From Methanosuratincolales archaeon (GTDB lineage: Archaea > Thermoproteota > Methanomethylicia > Methanomethylicales > Methanomethylicaceae), in the NCBI GenBank assembly GCA_937930465.1, contig CALGKV010000039.1, forward strand, positions 1 through 14,991: DNA of 14,991 bases, read 5' to 3'. The first letter of the stretch is position 1. Each line of letters begins with the position of its first letter. The notes below the pieces were generated by a model, which ran no database searches, had not been told where the DNA came from, and saw only the letters and a list, made by a program, of their open reading frames with translations. Below, piece after piece: positions 1 through 6,705 of the stretch. The position numbers and the translations under genes were made by a program.

Positions 1-1516
1 CCCCCTCCTTCCTTGCCTTCTCCAAGGGCTCGGTATTGAGCTCGTACAAGAGTTCCTCGACCGGCTTCTCTTCTATGCCAACCGATATGAATGCCATCAG
101 CGCGAGGTTCTTCACCAGACCGCAGTTAGGGCCCTCAGGGGTCTCGCTCGGACAGAGCCTGCCCCACTGGGTCGAATGGAGGTCGCGCGCCTCGAAGTGG
201 GGCTGCGACCTGCTCAGCGGGGAGATTATCCTCCTCAGGTGGCCGATCGTAGAGAGGTAGTTGGTCCTGTCGAGGAGCTGGCTCACCCCTGCCTTGCCTC
301 CGACCCAGTTCCCGGTCGCAAGGGAGTGTCTCAGCCTCTCAGTTATTACGTCTGCCCTGACGAGAGTCTGGATCGAGACCTTCCGGCTCCTGCTCTTGGC
401 CCGCTCCAGCTGGTACTTCATGTCGCGGGTGAAGCTCTTGAAGGCGACCCTGAATAGTCCCGCCAGCAGGTCTCCAGCGAGCTTGAGTCTCTTGTTGGCA
501 TAGTGATCCTTGTCGTCCGGAGACCTCATCCCCAGGGAGAGCTCGATCAGCTTCTCGGCCATCTGCCCTAGGTACAGCGCCTTCTTCTTCCTGTCGGCTG
601 CGGTGAGCCCCAAGTGAGGGAGCAGGTACTTGTCGAGGATCTGCATCGCGCGCTCCACCCTATACTCCTTCGTCTGGCCTATCGCTATCCTGTTCCCAAT
701 GTAGTCCAGCGCGTCCTCAACAGTGTTGATCTCCATGGCACCCTCGAGAGTGGGTATCATTGCCCGCTGTATCGTCGGGTCACTCGAGACGAACTCCACT
801 ATCTCCTTGTCCGAGGATGCGCCAAGAGCCTTCATCAGTATGGCAAGCGAGATCCGCCCAGGGATCGACGGGAAGGAGACTTGGAATGTCGCGTCCTTCA
901 GCCTCTCGAGCACGATCGGCGTCCTGTAGCCGGAGGTCGCCGAGAAGACCTTGGCAACGTGGGTGACTGGAGAAGCGCCCTCCATAACGTCGACGAGGAT
1001 GCGGTTCACTGCCAGATCCTCTTGGATTACAACTACCCTCTCGGAGCCGTTTATTATGAAGTAACCTCCCGGGTCCGTCGGGTCCTCCCCGCAGGCGACC
1101 AGTTCCTCCTTGTTAAGCCGCGAGAGCGTGCAGAAAGAGGACTTAACCATGATCGGCAGCTTCCCGATGAAGACGGAGACTTCCTCGTCCTCGAAGCCGT
1201 CCTCGATAGGAGTGACCTTGAGGTGGATCGAGGCAGAATAAGTGAGGTTGCGCTGGCGCGCCTCCATAGGGAATATCTCCTTCTCGGAGCCGTCGGCCTC
1301 GTGGATCGCCGGCTTGCCCACCGAGATCTTCCCCAGCTTTATCTTGAATCCAGGGAGGTCGGTCTCAATTACCCCCTGCTCGTTGACAACCTCCTGGAGC
1401 TTGTTCTTCACAAAGTCATCATACGAGTCTAGGTGCTGCCTGACCAGACCCTTCTCCCTGAAGAAAGCATCTATCAGGGACCATCGCTCATCCATGCTAA
1501 TCTCGCTCAAAAACAT
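1..1516 (-). CDS. rpoB: DNA-directed RNA polymerase subunit B, N-terminal part (partial)
   Basis: This is the second-largest catalytic subunit of archaeal RNA polymerase, cut by the left window edge after about 505 codons. My translation of the minus strand gives the archaeal N-terminus (MDERWSLIDAFFREKGLVRQ), then the lobe signatures GGYFIINGSERVVV, DDKDHYANKR, RHSLATGNWVGG and LDRTNYLS, and the fork-region motif TQWGRLCPSETPEGPN. The frame stays open to base 1. The start is taken at 1516 because its ATG overlaps the rpoH stop as TGATG, a translational-coupling arrangement; an in-frame ATG at 1495 is the alternative and better matches homologues as I remember them. The gene follows rpoH, the conserved archaeal order. 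Whether rpoB is one gene or split into B'' and B' cannot be decided here, because split B'' proteins end near this length. Confidence 0.97.
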   Translation of the reverse strand, partial: MFLSEISMDERWSLIDAFFREKGLVRQHLDSYDDFVKNKLQEVVNEQGVIETDLPGFKIKLGKISVGKPAIHEADGSEKEIFPMEARQRNLTYSASIHLKVTPIEDGFEDEEVSVFIGKLPIMVKSSFCTLSRLNKEELVACGEDPTDPGGYFIINGSERVVVIQEDLAVNRILVDVMEGASPVTHVAKVFSATSGYRTPIVLERLKDATFQVSFPSIPGRISLAILMKALGASSDKEIVEFVSSDPTIQRAMIPTLEGAMEINTVEDALDYIGNRIAIGQTKEYRVERAMQILDKYLLPHLGLTAADRKKKALYLGQMAEKLIELSLGMRSPDDKDHYANKRLKLAGDLLAGLFRVAFKSFTRDMKYQLERAKSRSRKVSIQTLVRADVITERLRHSLATGNWVGGKAGVSQLLDRTNYLSTIGHLRRIISPLSRSQPHFEARDLHSTQWGRLCPSETPEGPNCGLVKNLALMAFISVGIEEKPVEELLYELNTEPLEKARKEG

Positions 1517-1755
1517 CACCCTGGAACAACATACCTATAAGCCACAGATCGCCCGGCCACGGGGCTCTTCCGGATAATCTCGACCACATCACCTGGTCTT
1601 GCCCCTATCGCCTTGCTCACGGGGTCGCTCTTCACCATCCACGGGAGGTCCTCCTTCCTTATGCCTAGGTTCTTCCTGAGCTGCTCAACCTCTTCTTTTG
1701 TCATGACGCGGAACTGCGGCACGAGCTCGTGTTTCAAAAGATCGAACTTGCCCAA
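1516..1755 (-). CDS. rpoH: DNA-directed RNA polymerase subunit H
   Basis: A 79-residue protein matching archaeal RpoH, the counterpart of the C-terminal assembly domain of eukaryotic Rpb5, in length and in conserved blocks. The start reads MGKFDLLKHELVPQFRVMTK; the middle has LGIRKEDLPWMVKSDPV; the end has IGARPGDVVEIIRKSP followed by YRYVVPG. It belongs to the RNA polymerase core near the downstream DNA. It is the first gene of the rpoH-rpoB unit, preceded by a TATA-like element near 1823-1840, and its TGA overlaps the rpoB ATG by one base. No oddities seen. Confidence 0.96.
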   Translation of the reverse strand: MGKFDLLKHELVPQFRVMTKEEVEQLRKNLGIRKEDLPWMVKSDPVSKAIGARPGDVVEIIRKSPVAGRSVAYRYVVPG

Positions 1756-1822
1756 ACGCTACCACCACAAAACAGAGTGACTGAGACGCCCGTAACCGGG
1801 CTACCTTTCAGCAAAACAACGC

Positions 1823-1840
1823 AATTAATAAAGTTTTTGC
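1823..1840 (-). promoter_or_regulatory. TATA/BRE promoter of the rpoH-rpoB unit
   Basis: Read on the minus strand this is GCAAAAACTTTATTAATT, an A-rich BRE-like stretch followed by a TATA-like CTTTATTAA. Transcription would begin near 1800, giving a leader of about 45 nt before rpoH. It lies just downstream of the tRNA-Tyr T-run terminator, so the two transcripts are probably separate. Confidence 0.6.
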
Positions 1841-1864
1841 TCAGGAGCGAGACGGTCCTCTGCC

Positions 1865-1869
1865 AAAAA
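1865..1869 (-). terminator. T-run terminator after tRNA-Tyr
   Basis: Five T residues on the minus strand begin about 5 nt after the encoded CCA end of tRNA-Tyr, typical of archaeal termination at short T-runs. Confidence 0.55.
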
Positions 1870-1874
1870 GGTGG

Positions 1875-2012
1875 TGGTCCCGCCCGCCGGATTTGAACCA
1901 GCGACCACCCGGTACTTGCCCTGCTGGCGCGAGGACATCTTCCGCCTGAGGCGACTTCCCACGCGCGACCATTGGTCTACAGCCGGGCGCTCTACCACTG
2001 AGCTAGGGCGGG
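1875..2012 (-). tRNA. tRNA-Tyr (GTA anticodon) with a 63-nt intron at 37/38
   Basis: The acceptor stem pairs CCCGCCC (2012-2006) with GGGCGGG (1885-1879), followed by A73 and an encoded CCA (1877-1875). The D arm is GCTC/GAGC. The anticodon stem is CCCGG/CCGGG and the T arm is GCTGG-TTCAAAT-CCGGC. The loop reads CTGTAG before the intron, giving anticodon GTA at 1980-1978. The intron spans 1976-1914, after G37. Loop bases 33-35 pair with GCA near the intron 3' end and the 3' bulge is GT|A, so the splice site is close to a bulge-helix-bulge, with one C-A mismatch in the central helix. The intron has further internal stems (GCGCG with CGCGC, CGCC with GGCG). It matures through the archaeal splicing endonuclease. 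Confidence 0.95.
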
Positions 2013-2034
2013 CTGGGAGAAAGATATCCGGACC

Positions 2035-2050
2035 CTTTATTAAAAATTTT
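2035..2050 (-). promoter_or_regulatory. TATA element of tRNA-Tyr, overlapping a T-run after htrA
   Basis: On the minus strand AAAATTTTTAATAAAG lies about 28 bp upstream of the mature tRNA-Tyr 5' end, the right place for a TATA box. The T5 inside it (2046-2042) is also the first T-run after the htrA stop at 2109, so one element may end htrA and start tRNA-Tyr. Confidence 0.55.
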
Positions 2051-2108
2051 GTCTTGCCTGGCTGTGTCTTGAAGGCATCCCCAGATATGGCTTGGCGTTC
2101 CCAGATCG

Positions 2109-3296
2109 CTAGGGCCTCGCCCCCAAGGTTACCCGGACCTCCCTTACAGAACCTTCTCTGAGCACAGTGAGGGTCAGCTCCTGACCGGGATGGCAGGTGA
2201 CCAGGTATGAGGAGAGCTCGTCCATGCTCTTCACCTTAATGCCGTCCATGTACAGGATTATGTCGCCTCCGGCGCGGATCTTGTCCCCGCCGACAGTCAC
2301 GGACTGGCTCCCTCCCCTGATGCCTGCACGGTCTGCCGGGCCCCCGCTGATCACGGTCTGGACCAGCACCCCCCAGGTCTGGTTGAGACCCATGGCGCTC
2401 GCGGCAGCGTAGTTGAGGGAGTACCCGGTTATGCCCATGTACGGGTGGACATACCCGCCTGTCTCGACGAGGGTAGTGAACTCCCGGATTATGGTGTCAG
2501 ACGGTATTGCGAAGCCCACATTCTGCGATCCGGTTATTATTGCGGTGGTGATGCCCACAACCCTCCCCTGGGAGTCGAGGAGCGGCCCGCCTGAGTTCCC
2601 GGGGTTGATCGGGGCAGTGATCTGTATTATGCCGGCGATGCTGAAGTTTCCGGCGGTCTCTGTCTGGATCGCCCGGTTGAGCTGGCTGACTATCCCAGAT
2701 GTCATTGTGCTCTCGAGGCCGTAAGGGTTCCCTATGGCGATGACCAAGTCCCCGACCCTCAGCCCCGAGGAGGAGGCGATTGATAGGGGCACCAGCTTCT
2801 CAGCCGGGGCAGACGCCCGGAGGATCGCCAGGTCGCTGTACTTGTCCAGCCCGATGACCTCGAACGGATAGGCCTCCCCGTCCACAAAGGTGACTGATCC
2901 GTTCACCACGCCGCTGACGACGTGGAAGTTTGTCACTATGAGGGGTTCCCCACTGAGGTTGACAACGAAGCCGGACCCTATGACCGACGAGTAGGAGACC
3001 CTCCCCAAGAGATCAGTGGACGGGACGAGGCCCCCCACTGTGACGATCGAGTCCCTCACCGACAAGTAGATCTGGTTCATGCTCTGCACTGTCAAGTTCC
3101 TAGCCTGCATCTCGTTGAGCTGCGACTGCAGGGCAGCCACCTGCGACTCGAGGGCCCCGATGCGCTGTGTGAGCGCGGTCTCGTTGAGCGGGGCTTGCGG
3201 GCTCGAGGTGAAGAGGAGGCCGGCATACATCCCGGTGACAAAGAGCATGAGCAGGAGGGGGAACATGCTCGCCCTGGACGCGGAGGCGGACCCCAT
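2109..3296 (-). CDS. HtrA/DegP-family serine protease, membrane-anchored, with PDZ domain
   Basis: A trypsin-like quality-control protease, probably acting outside the membrane on misfolded envelope proteins. With the ATG at 3296 it has 395 residues: an N-terminal hydrophobic anchor (about 11-30), a short predicted coiled-coil-like stretch (about 43-68, ALESQVAALQSQL), a protease domain, and a C-terminal PDZ domain (about 285-390). All three triad residues are present: His125 in VTNFHVV, Asp155 in KYSDLAIL and Ser235 in NPGNSGGP. The frame extends upstream to a TTG at 3341. I prefer the ATG because it places the signal anchor at the start, but no strong Shine-Dalgarno sequence decides it; a TTG at 3305 with GGTG 7 nt upstream is another option. 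It is a monocistronic unit, divergent from tRNA-Asp and sharing its AT-rich promoter region. Confidence 0.93.
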   Translation of the reverse strand: MGSASASRASMFPLLLMLFVTGMYAGLLFTSSPQAPLNETALTQRIGALESQVAALQSQLNEMQARNLTVQSMNQIYLSVRDSIVTVGGLVPSTDLLGRVSYSSVIGSGFVVNLSGEPLIVTNFHVVSGVVNGSVTFVDGEAYPFEVIGLDKYSDLAILRASAPAEKLVPLSIASSSGLRVGDLVIAIGNPYGLESTMTSGIVSQLNRAIQTETAGNFSIAGIIQITAPINPGNSGGPLLDSQGRVVGITTAIITGSQNVGFAIPSDTIIREFTTLVETGGYVHPYMGITGYSLNYAAASAMGLNQTWGVLVQTVISGGPADRAGIRGGSQSVTVGGDKIRAGGDIILYMDGIKVKSMDELSSYLVTCHPGQELTLTVLREGSVREVRVTLGARP

Positions 3297-3367
3297 GGTG
3301 GACAAGGCTGAACACCAAATATCCTCTAATCCGGGCTCCAATTAAGCTTTGAGAGGATGCGAGAGAT

Positions 3368-3383
3368 AGGTTTTAATATTGCA
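3368..3383. promoter_or_regulatory. Probable bidirectional TATA element between htrA and tRNA-Asp
   Basis: The sequence TTTTAATATT (3371-3380) reads as a plausible TATA box on both strands. On the plus strand it sits about 31 bp upstream of the tRNA-Asp 5' end. On the minus strand it would place transcription near 3350, about 50 nt before the htrA ATG. No other good TATA candidate is visible in the gap. Confidence 0.55.
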
Positions 3384-3406
3384 CTTGAAAAAAGAAACGA
3401 AGGGCT

Positions 3407-3516
3407 GCCCTGGTAGTATAGTTCGGCCCAGTATACAGGCCTGTCGAGGATTGCCTCCCCGAACAGGCTTCCGCAGAGAGTCTGTGACCCGGGTTCAAAT
3501 CCCGGCCAGGGCGCCA
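3407..3516 (+). tRNA. tRNA-Asp (GTC anticodon) with a 32-nt intron at 37/38
   Basis: The acceptor stem pairs GCCCTGG (3407-3413) with CCAGGGC (3506-3512), then G73 and an encoded CCA (3514-3516). The T arm is CCGGG-TTCAAAT-CCCGG. The anticodon stem is CAGGC (3436-3440) with GTCTG (3480-3484), leaving loop CTGTCG before the intron and anticodon GTC at 3443-3445. The intron is 3447-3478. The splice sites form a complete bulge-helix-bulge: 3' bulge AG|A, central helix CTGT/GCAG, 5' bulge CG|A, then intron pairs GGA/TCC and GCC/GGC. The D stem uses a G10-U25 wobble, as in other archaeal tRNA-Asp that I remember. Confidence 0.96.
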
Positions 3517-3683
3517 ACATTCAGTTTTGAACACAATGCTTATTTTGGGAGGAAAGTCACGGAACGATAGGACGGCATCATCTGGCTTGAATCATTGTTG
3601 CGATGGATTGATTTTTGAACTCAAGGGGGAAAAGTGAGGCTGGGCTGGGCAGCGCCTATCCAGATACTCGCTGAGGCTCCAAG

Positions 3684-4190
3684 TTAACTCCCAGCTTTAA
3701 GAGTGGACAGGGCTTTAGCGAAATCCTGTACCTTGAGCTTGAAATTGTCAGTTTCGAGGTCCTTGCGGGAGACAGAGAGAGCGGCGAGAGGCTCCTTATT
3801 CACAAGCTTGCAGAAGTCCGAGTATGCCTTCTTCTGCTCTCCAGAAGCAGAGGAGGTGTAGAAGAACGCGTACTCCGTCTTTGCAGCCCCTCCTGATGCG
3901 ATCCTGGTCAGGTAGGTCCTTATTGCAGGCGTGATGTTTCCAGCCCATATCGGGGTCCCTACTACCAACAGGTCGTACGCCGATGGATCTGCATCAGGCG
4001 CCTTTATCTCAGTAAGCTTGCGTGAGTACGCCGAATAGCCGGCTGTCAGGAATCCGAAAATGCCTTTCCTGTTCTTCAGGTCAATTATCTCCACAATATC
4101 GGATCCCAAGGTCATGGCTATTTGCTCTGCAACCTTCCTGGTGTTCCCCGTCCGCGAGTAATACACAACGAGAGCCTTCATAAGCATCAT
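3684..4190 (-). CDS. Flavodoxin-family protein
   Basis: A 168-residue protein of flavodoxin size and fold pattern. The first strand, LVVYYSRTGNTRKVAEQI (about 8-24), carries the FMN phosphate-binding loop SRTGNT. A second flavin contact follows in VVGTPIWAGNITPAIRTYL (about 76-94). It should bind FMN and carry electrons or act as a small flavin reductase in the cytoplasm; the partner is not identifiable. Three ATGs are in frame at 4190, 4187 and 4181. The canonical family start (MKALVVYYS) is 4181. A TATA element at 4211-4220 lies 25-30 bp upstream of 4190, so the transcript is probably leaderless or nearly so, which is why 4190 is listed. It is a single-gene unit and looks less GC-rich than the adjacent pyr genes. 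Confidence 0.88.
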   Translation of the reverse strand: MMLMKALVVYYSRTGNTRKVAEQIAMTLGSDIVEIIDLKNRKGIFGFLTAGYSAYSRKLTEIKAPDADPSAYDLLVVGTPIWAGNITPAIRTYLTRIASGGAAKTEYAFFYTSSASGEQKKAYSDFCKLVNKEPLAALSVSRKDLETDNFKLKVQDFAKALSTLKAGS

Positions 4191-4210
4191 TACAACTAAC
4201 TGTCAGGAAT

Positions 4211-4237
4211 CTAATAAACCATCCGAATTCCTTCGGA
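4211..4237 (-). promoter_or_regulatory. Flavodoxin promoter with adjacent inverted repeat
   Basis: On the minus strand a TATA-like GGTTTATTAG occupies 4220-4211. Immediately upstream is an inverted repeat TCCGAA-TTCC-TTCGGA (4222-4237), in the BRE/upstream position where a regulator could control assembly of the transcription complex. The operator role is inferred. Confidence 0.45.
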
Positions 4238-4253
4238 ACTTTCCATAGGCACT

Positions 4254-4258
4254 AAAAA
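4254..4258 (-). terminator. T-run terminator after pyrF
   Basis: On the minus strand a T5 run in CCATTTTTAG lies about 47 nt past the pyrF stop, a plausible end for the pyrEF transcript. Confidence 0.4.
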
Positions 4259-4304
4259 TGGAAGCCGGTGCATGAAACGAAGTGGCATGAAGCTCAGACG
4301 CGGC

Positions 4305-5027
4305 TCAACTATCCAGCTCCCCGCCCAGCCTTGAAGCGGCGGAACCCGGGTCAGCGGAGTCGTAGATCGCCCTGCCCACTATCCCATGCCATCTCCTCCC
4401 CATAACGGAGAGCAGCTTCGAGATCTCGCCCCCCTGAGCGCCCACTCCGGGTAGGAAGAAGACGGGATCGCTGACCATCGACTCGATCTCCCGCCTCAGC
4501 TCGAGCGTCTGCTCGGGCTTGTTCGCTGGTAGGACAAACTGATCCACCCCGAGGCCCGACGCGATGTGGAAGATCCTGCTCACGACCCCCCTGCTGAAGA
4601 ACCCCCCGCTCTCTGCCATGAAGTCATGGGTGGTCATCATTGCCCCAACCACGGGGGTGACGCCTTCATCTTGCAGCGCCCTTATCCAAGCCTCCTCGGT
4701 CGAAGGGCTCGAGAACGGGAAGAGTATCGCATAGTCGATCCCAGCCGAAGACATCGTTTTTGCGAAGAGAGGGCCGGTGTGGGGCACGTCGGTCCCGCCC
4801 TTCTGGTGGTCGTAGATCACCGGCTTCTGGGTGTATTTCCTGATGAGCGCGACTAGCCCGGGCAGCCCGTACCTGAGGGCGAGCGAGAATCCCAGCTTGT
4901 ATCCCCCGACCGCGGGGACGCTGTGGGTCGAGGCGACGAGCCTCTCGAGCGATCCGATCTCCAGGACGTCGCATGCTATGACGATGCTCCGGTCCCTAGG
5001 AATGAGCGTCACTGCACTTTCCCCCAT
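4305..5027 (-). CDS. pyrF: Orotidine 5'-phosphate decarboxylase
   Basis: This enzyme decarboxylates OMP to UMP, the last de novo pyrimidine step. The 240-residue TIM-barrel protein has IVIACDV at strand 1 (Asp20), GGYKLGF (Lys44) and the catalytic strand VIYDHQKGGTDVP (about 70-82). The C-terminal phosphate-loop pattern is PGVGAQGGEI followed by IVGRAIYDS. The catalytic stretch departs from the textbook D-x-K-x2-D: it reads D-H-Q-K-G-G-T-D with wider spacing, so this is a divergent subtype. The ATG at 5027 overlaps the end of pyrE by 32 bases, so the two are cotranscribed and probably coupled. The pairing with pyrE supports the call. Confidence 0.92.
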   Translation of the reverse strand: MGESAVTLIPRDRSIVIACDVLEIGSLERLVASTHSVPAVGGYKLGFSLALRYGLPGLVALIRKYTQKPVIYDHQKGGTDVPHTGPLFAKTMSSAGIDYAILFPFSSPSTEEAWIRALQDEGVTPVVGAMMTTHDFMAESGGFFSRGVVSRIFHIASGLGVDQFVLPANKPEQTLELRREIESMVSDPVFFLPGVGAQGGEISKLLSVMGRRWHGIVGRAIYDSADPGSAASRLGGELDS

Positions 5028-5673
5028 ACTCTCTGAGGTGCGATCGTATCGAAGAGAGGGCCCCTTCCGGGATCAGGCCTGACCTTGAGGCTTCCTCTGC
5101 TATCTCCTCTATCGTGGCTATCGAGTGCACCCTGATCCCGTACCTCTGTTCGAATTCGCTAGTGGCGCACAGGTCGGTCTCACCCCTCTCGAGCCGGTCC
5201 ACGGCGATCAGGACGTACGGGATCTCAACATTCGCAGCCGACTTGATTACCCCGAGGACCTCCTCCTTGGTCTTCCCAGTCGTCATGACGTCGTCGAGGA
5301 TCCCGACCCTATCGCCGTCCCTGAGCGGGCTGCCGATGATCATTCCCCCTTCCCCGTGCCCCTTCGCCTCCTTCCGGTTGAAGGCGAAACGGACGCTCCT
5401 GCCGTGGTCCCTGTAGAGCGCCACCGCGGCTGAGACCGCTATAGGGACGCCCTTGTAAGATGGACCGAAGATCACATCCGTAGAAGGCAACAGCCCTTTC
5501 TCGATCATTGCCATGGCATAGAAGGCGCCCAGCCTCGAGGCGGCCTCGCCGTCCGCCAGCACCCCCAGGTTGACGAAGTACGGCGAAGGGCGCCCGCTCT
5601 TGAGGGTGAAGGATCCGAACCTTACCGCCCCGCTCTTCACCAGGAAAGATGCAAACTCAGACTTCAGGCTCAA
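4996..5673 (-). CDS. pyrE: Orotate phosphoribosyltransferase
   Basis: This enzyme makes OMP from orotate and PRPP. The 225-residue type I phosphoribosyltransferase shows FTLKSGRPSPYFVNL at the start (about 22-36), the loop FGPSYKGVPIAV (69-80), the flexible catalytic loop FNRKEAKGHGEGG (98-110) and the PRPP-binding motif ILDDVMTTGKT (125-135). The start is a TTG at 5673, supported by GAGGTG (5681-5686) with a 7-nt gap. A TATA element lies near 5719-5728. The 3' end overlaps pyrF. The proteins are encoded in pathway order. Confidence 0.95.
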   Translation of the reverse strand: MSLKSEFASFLVKSGAVRFGSFTLKSGRPSPYFVNLGVLADGEAASRLGAFYAMAMIEKGLLPSTDVIFGPSYKGVPIAVSAAVALYRDHGRSVRFAFNRKEAKGHGEGGMIIGSPLRDGDRVGILDDVMTTGKTKEEVLGVIKSAANVEIPYVLIAVDRLERGETDLCATSEFEQRYGIRVHSIATIEEIAEEASRSGLIPEGALSSIRSHLREYGGKCSDAHS

Positions 5674-5680
5674 CTAGCAA

Positions 5681-5686
5681 CACCTC
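5681..5686 (-). promoter_or_regulatory. Shine-Dalgarno site fixing the TTG start of pyrE
   Basis: GAGGTG on the minus strand lies 7 nt upstream of the TTG at 5673. No ATG is available at this point of the frame, so the site decides the start. Confidence 0.75.
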
Positions 5687-5717
5687 GATTAACGGCTGGT
5701 GAGAAGATCTGCGGACT

Positions 5718-5752
5718 CATTTATAAAGATACGAAATTGGATGAATGCCAAT
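5718..5752 (-). promoter_or_regulatory. pyrEF promoter with upstream inverted repeat
   Basis: A TATA box (ATCTTTATAAAT, minus strand, 5730-5719) would place transcription near 5697, leaving a short leader containing the pyrE ribosome site. About 8 bp upstream is ATTGG-N7-CCAAT (5736-5752), a symmetric pair that could be a regulator site; that role is inferred. Confidence 0.55.
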
Positions 5753-5866
5753 CAGCCCATACGACCTGCCTTTCAAGGCTTGGTCAAGAAGGGCCTCCCA
5801 CGGACCAACGTGTCTGCCCGCACCTCTACAAGGGCATACCCCGAATCGGCCTGACCGGCCCAATTT

Positions 5867-6646
5867 ATGGTCAGATTTAGAGAGCCGTTTGTGGTGATTG
5901 CCACTGTAACATTGGACCTTTCGCCTACCGTCATTGTAGGGGATCTGCACGGGGACCTGAGTGCCTTGTATGAAATAATAGAAGGGTCAGGAATCCTCAA
6001 CAAGCTCGATGTAGGCTGGCGACTGGTCTTACTAGGCGACTATGGGGACAGGGGACCAGATTCCCTTGGGGTATACGAGGCAATTCTTGAGCTTAAGCTG
6101 CAATACCCTAACGCAGTTGTGCTATTGAAAGGGAACCACGAGGCGCTGGACCTTATCAGGTTTCAGCCCCACGATCTACCGGATCGGATAAGGGAAAGGT
6201 ACGGTAGCCGCTGGTATGAGATCTACGAGTCCATTCTGAAGCTTCAATCAATGCTGCCCGCGGCTGCACTATATGGAGACCGTGCGTTGCCAGTCCACGC
6301 GGGGATCTTCAGAGGGATTTGCCGGGAGGCGCTGAAATGTCCAAAAAATGAAGAGCTCGAGATGATGCTTTGGAGTGACCCGACCGAGGATTTCGAAGGG
6401 ATGGCAAAGTCGCCCAGGGGCGCAGGCGTGAGGTTTGGAGCCGCTGTAACCCATGAAGCACTGAGAACTCTAGGTGTTGGAATGATAATAAGGAGCCATT
6501 CTGCGGTTCCTGGCGGTTACAAATTTAATCATGGTGGGGGGGTATTGACTGTATTTTCGTCCAAAAACGTCTATCACCTTGAGCATGGGGCGTACTTCCT
6601 CTTTGAGGACGGCAGGACGGTGCTTGATGGGATAAGGCAATTCTAG
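5867..6646 (+). CDS. PPP-family metallophosphatase (serine/threonine phosphatase type)
   Basis: The 259-residue protein carries the full set of PPP metal and catalytic motifs: GDLHGD (25-30), GDYGDRG (57-63), GNHE (89-92), a downstream His in PVHAGI (144) and IIRSH (207-211). It should be a two-metal phosphatase of the PP1/PP2A superfamily, acting on phosphoproteins or small phosphoesters; the substrate is not determined. The ATG at 5867 is used because a stop lies 12 nt upstream; the first motif comes only after about 24 residues, so a later start is possible. No clear TATA box or Shine-Dalgarno site is seen. It lies alone on the plus strand between the two pyr units, and its codons look more A/T-rich than its neighbours, which fits an insertion or transfer but does not prove it. 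Confidence 0.9.
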   Translation: MVRFREPFVVIATVTLDLSPTVIVGDLHGDLSALYEIIEGSGILNKLDVGWRLVLLGDYGDRGPDSLGVYEAILELKLQYPNAVVLLKGNHEALDLIRFQPHDLPDRIRERYGSRWYEIYESILKLQSMLPAAALYGDRALPVHAGIFRGICREALKCPKNEELEMMLWSDPTEDFEGMAKSPRGAGVRFGAAVTHEALRTLGVGMIIRSHSAVPGGYKFNHGGGVLTVFSSKNVYHLEHGAYFLFEDGRTVLDGIRQF

Positions 6647-6705
6647 TGACGAATTTACTTAGTTGCCCATAACCACCTTGGCGCACAAGACTTGGGCGTG
6701 TAGCT

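Noticed and set aside
614..1432. Long plus-strand frame of 272 codons opposite rpoB
   Set aside because: It is the complement of clearly conserved rpoB codons and its product has no recognisable motifs; high GC keeps antisense frames open.
1914..1976. Box C/D guide RNA inside the tRNA-Tyr intron
   Set aside because: Some archaeal tRNA introns host C/D guides, but no credible C box (RTGATGA) with matching D box is present; the intron only shows plain stems.
3517..3683. Gene or structured RNA between tRNA-Asp and the flavodoxin gene
   Set aside because: No frame with a credible start, no repeat and no convincing fold was seen; only weak T4 runs that might end the flanking transcripts.
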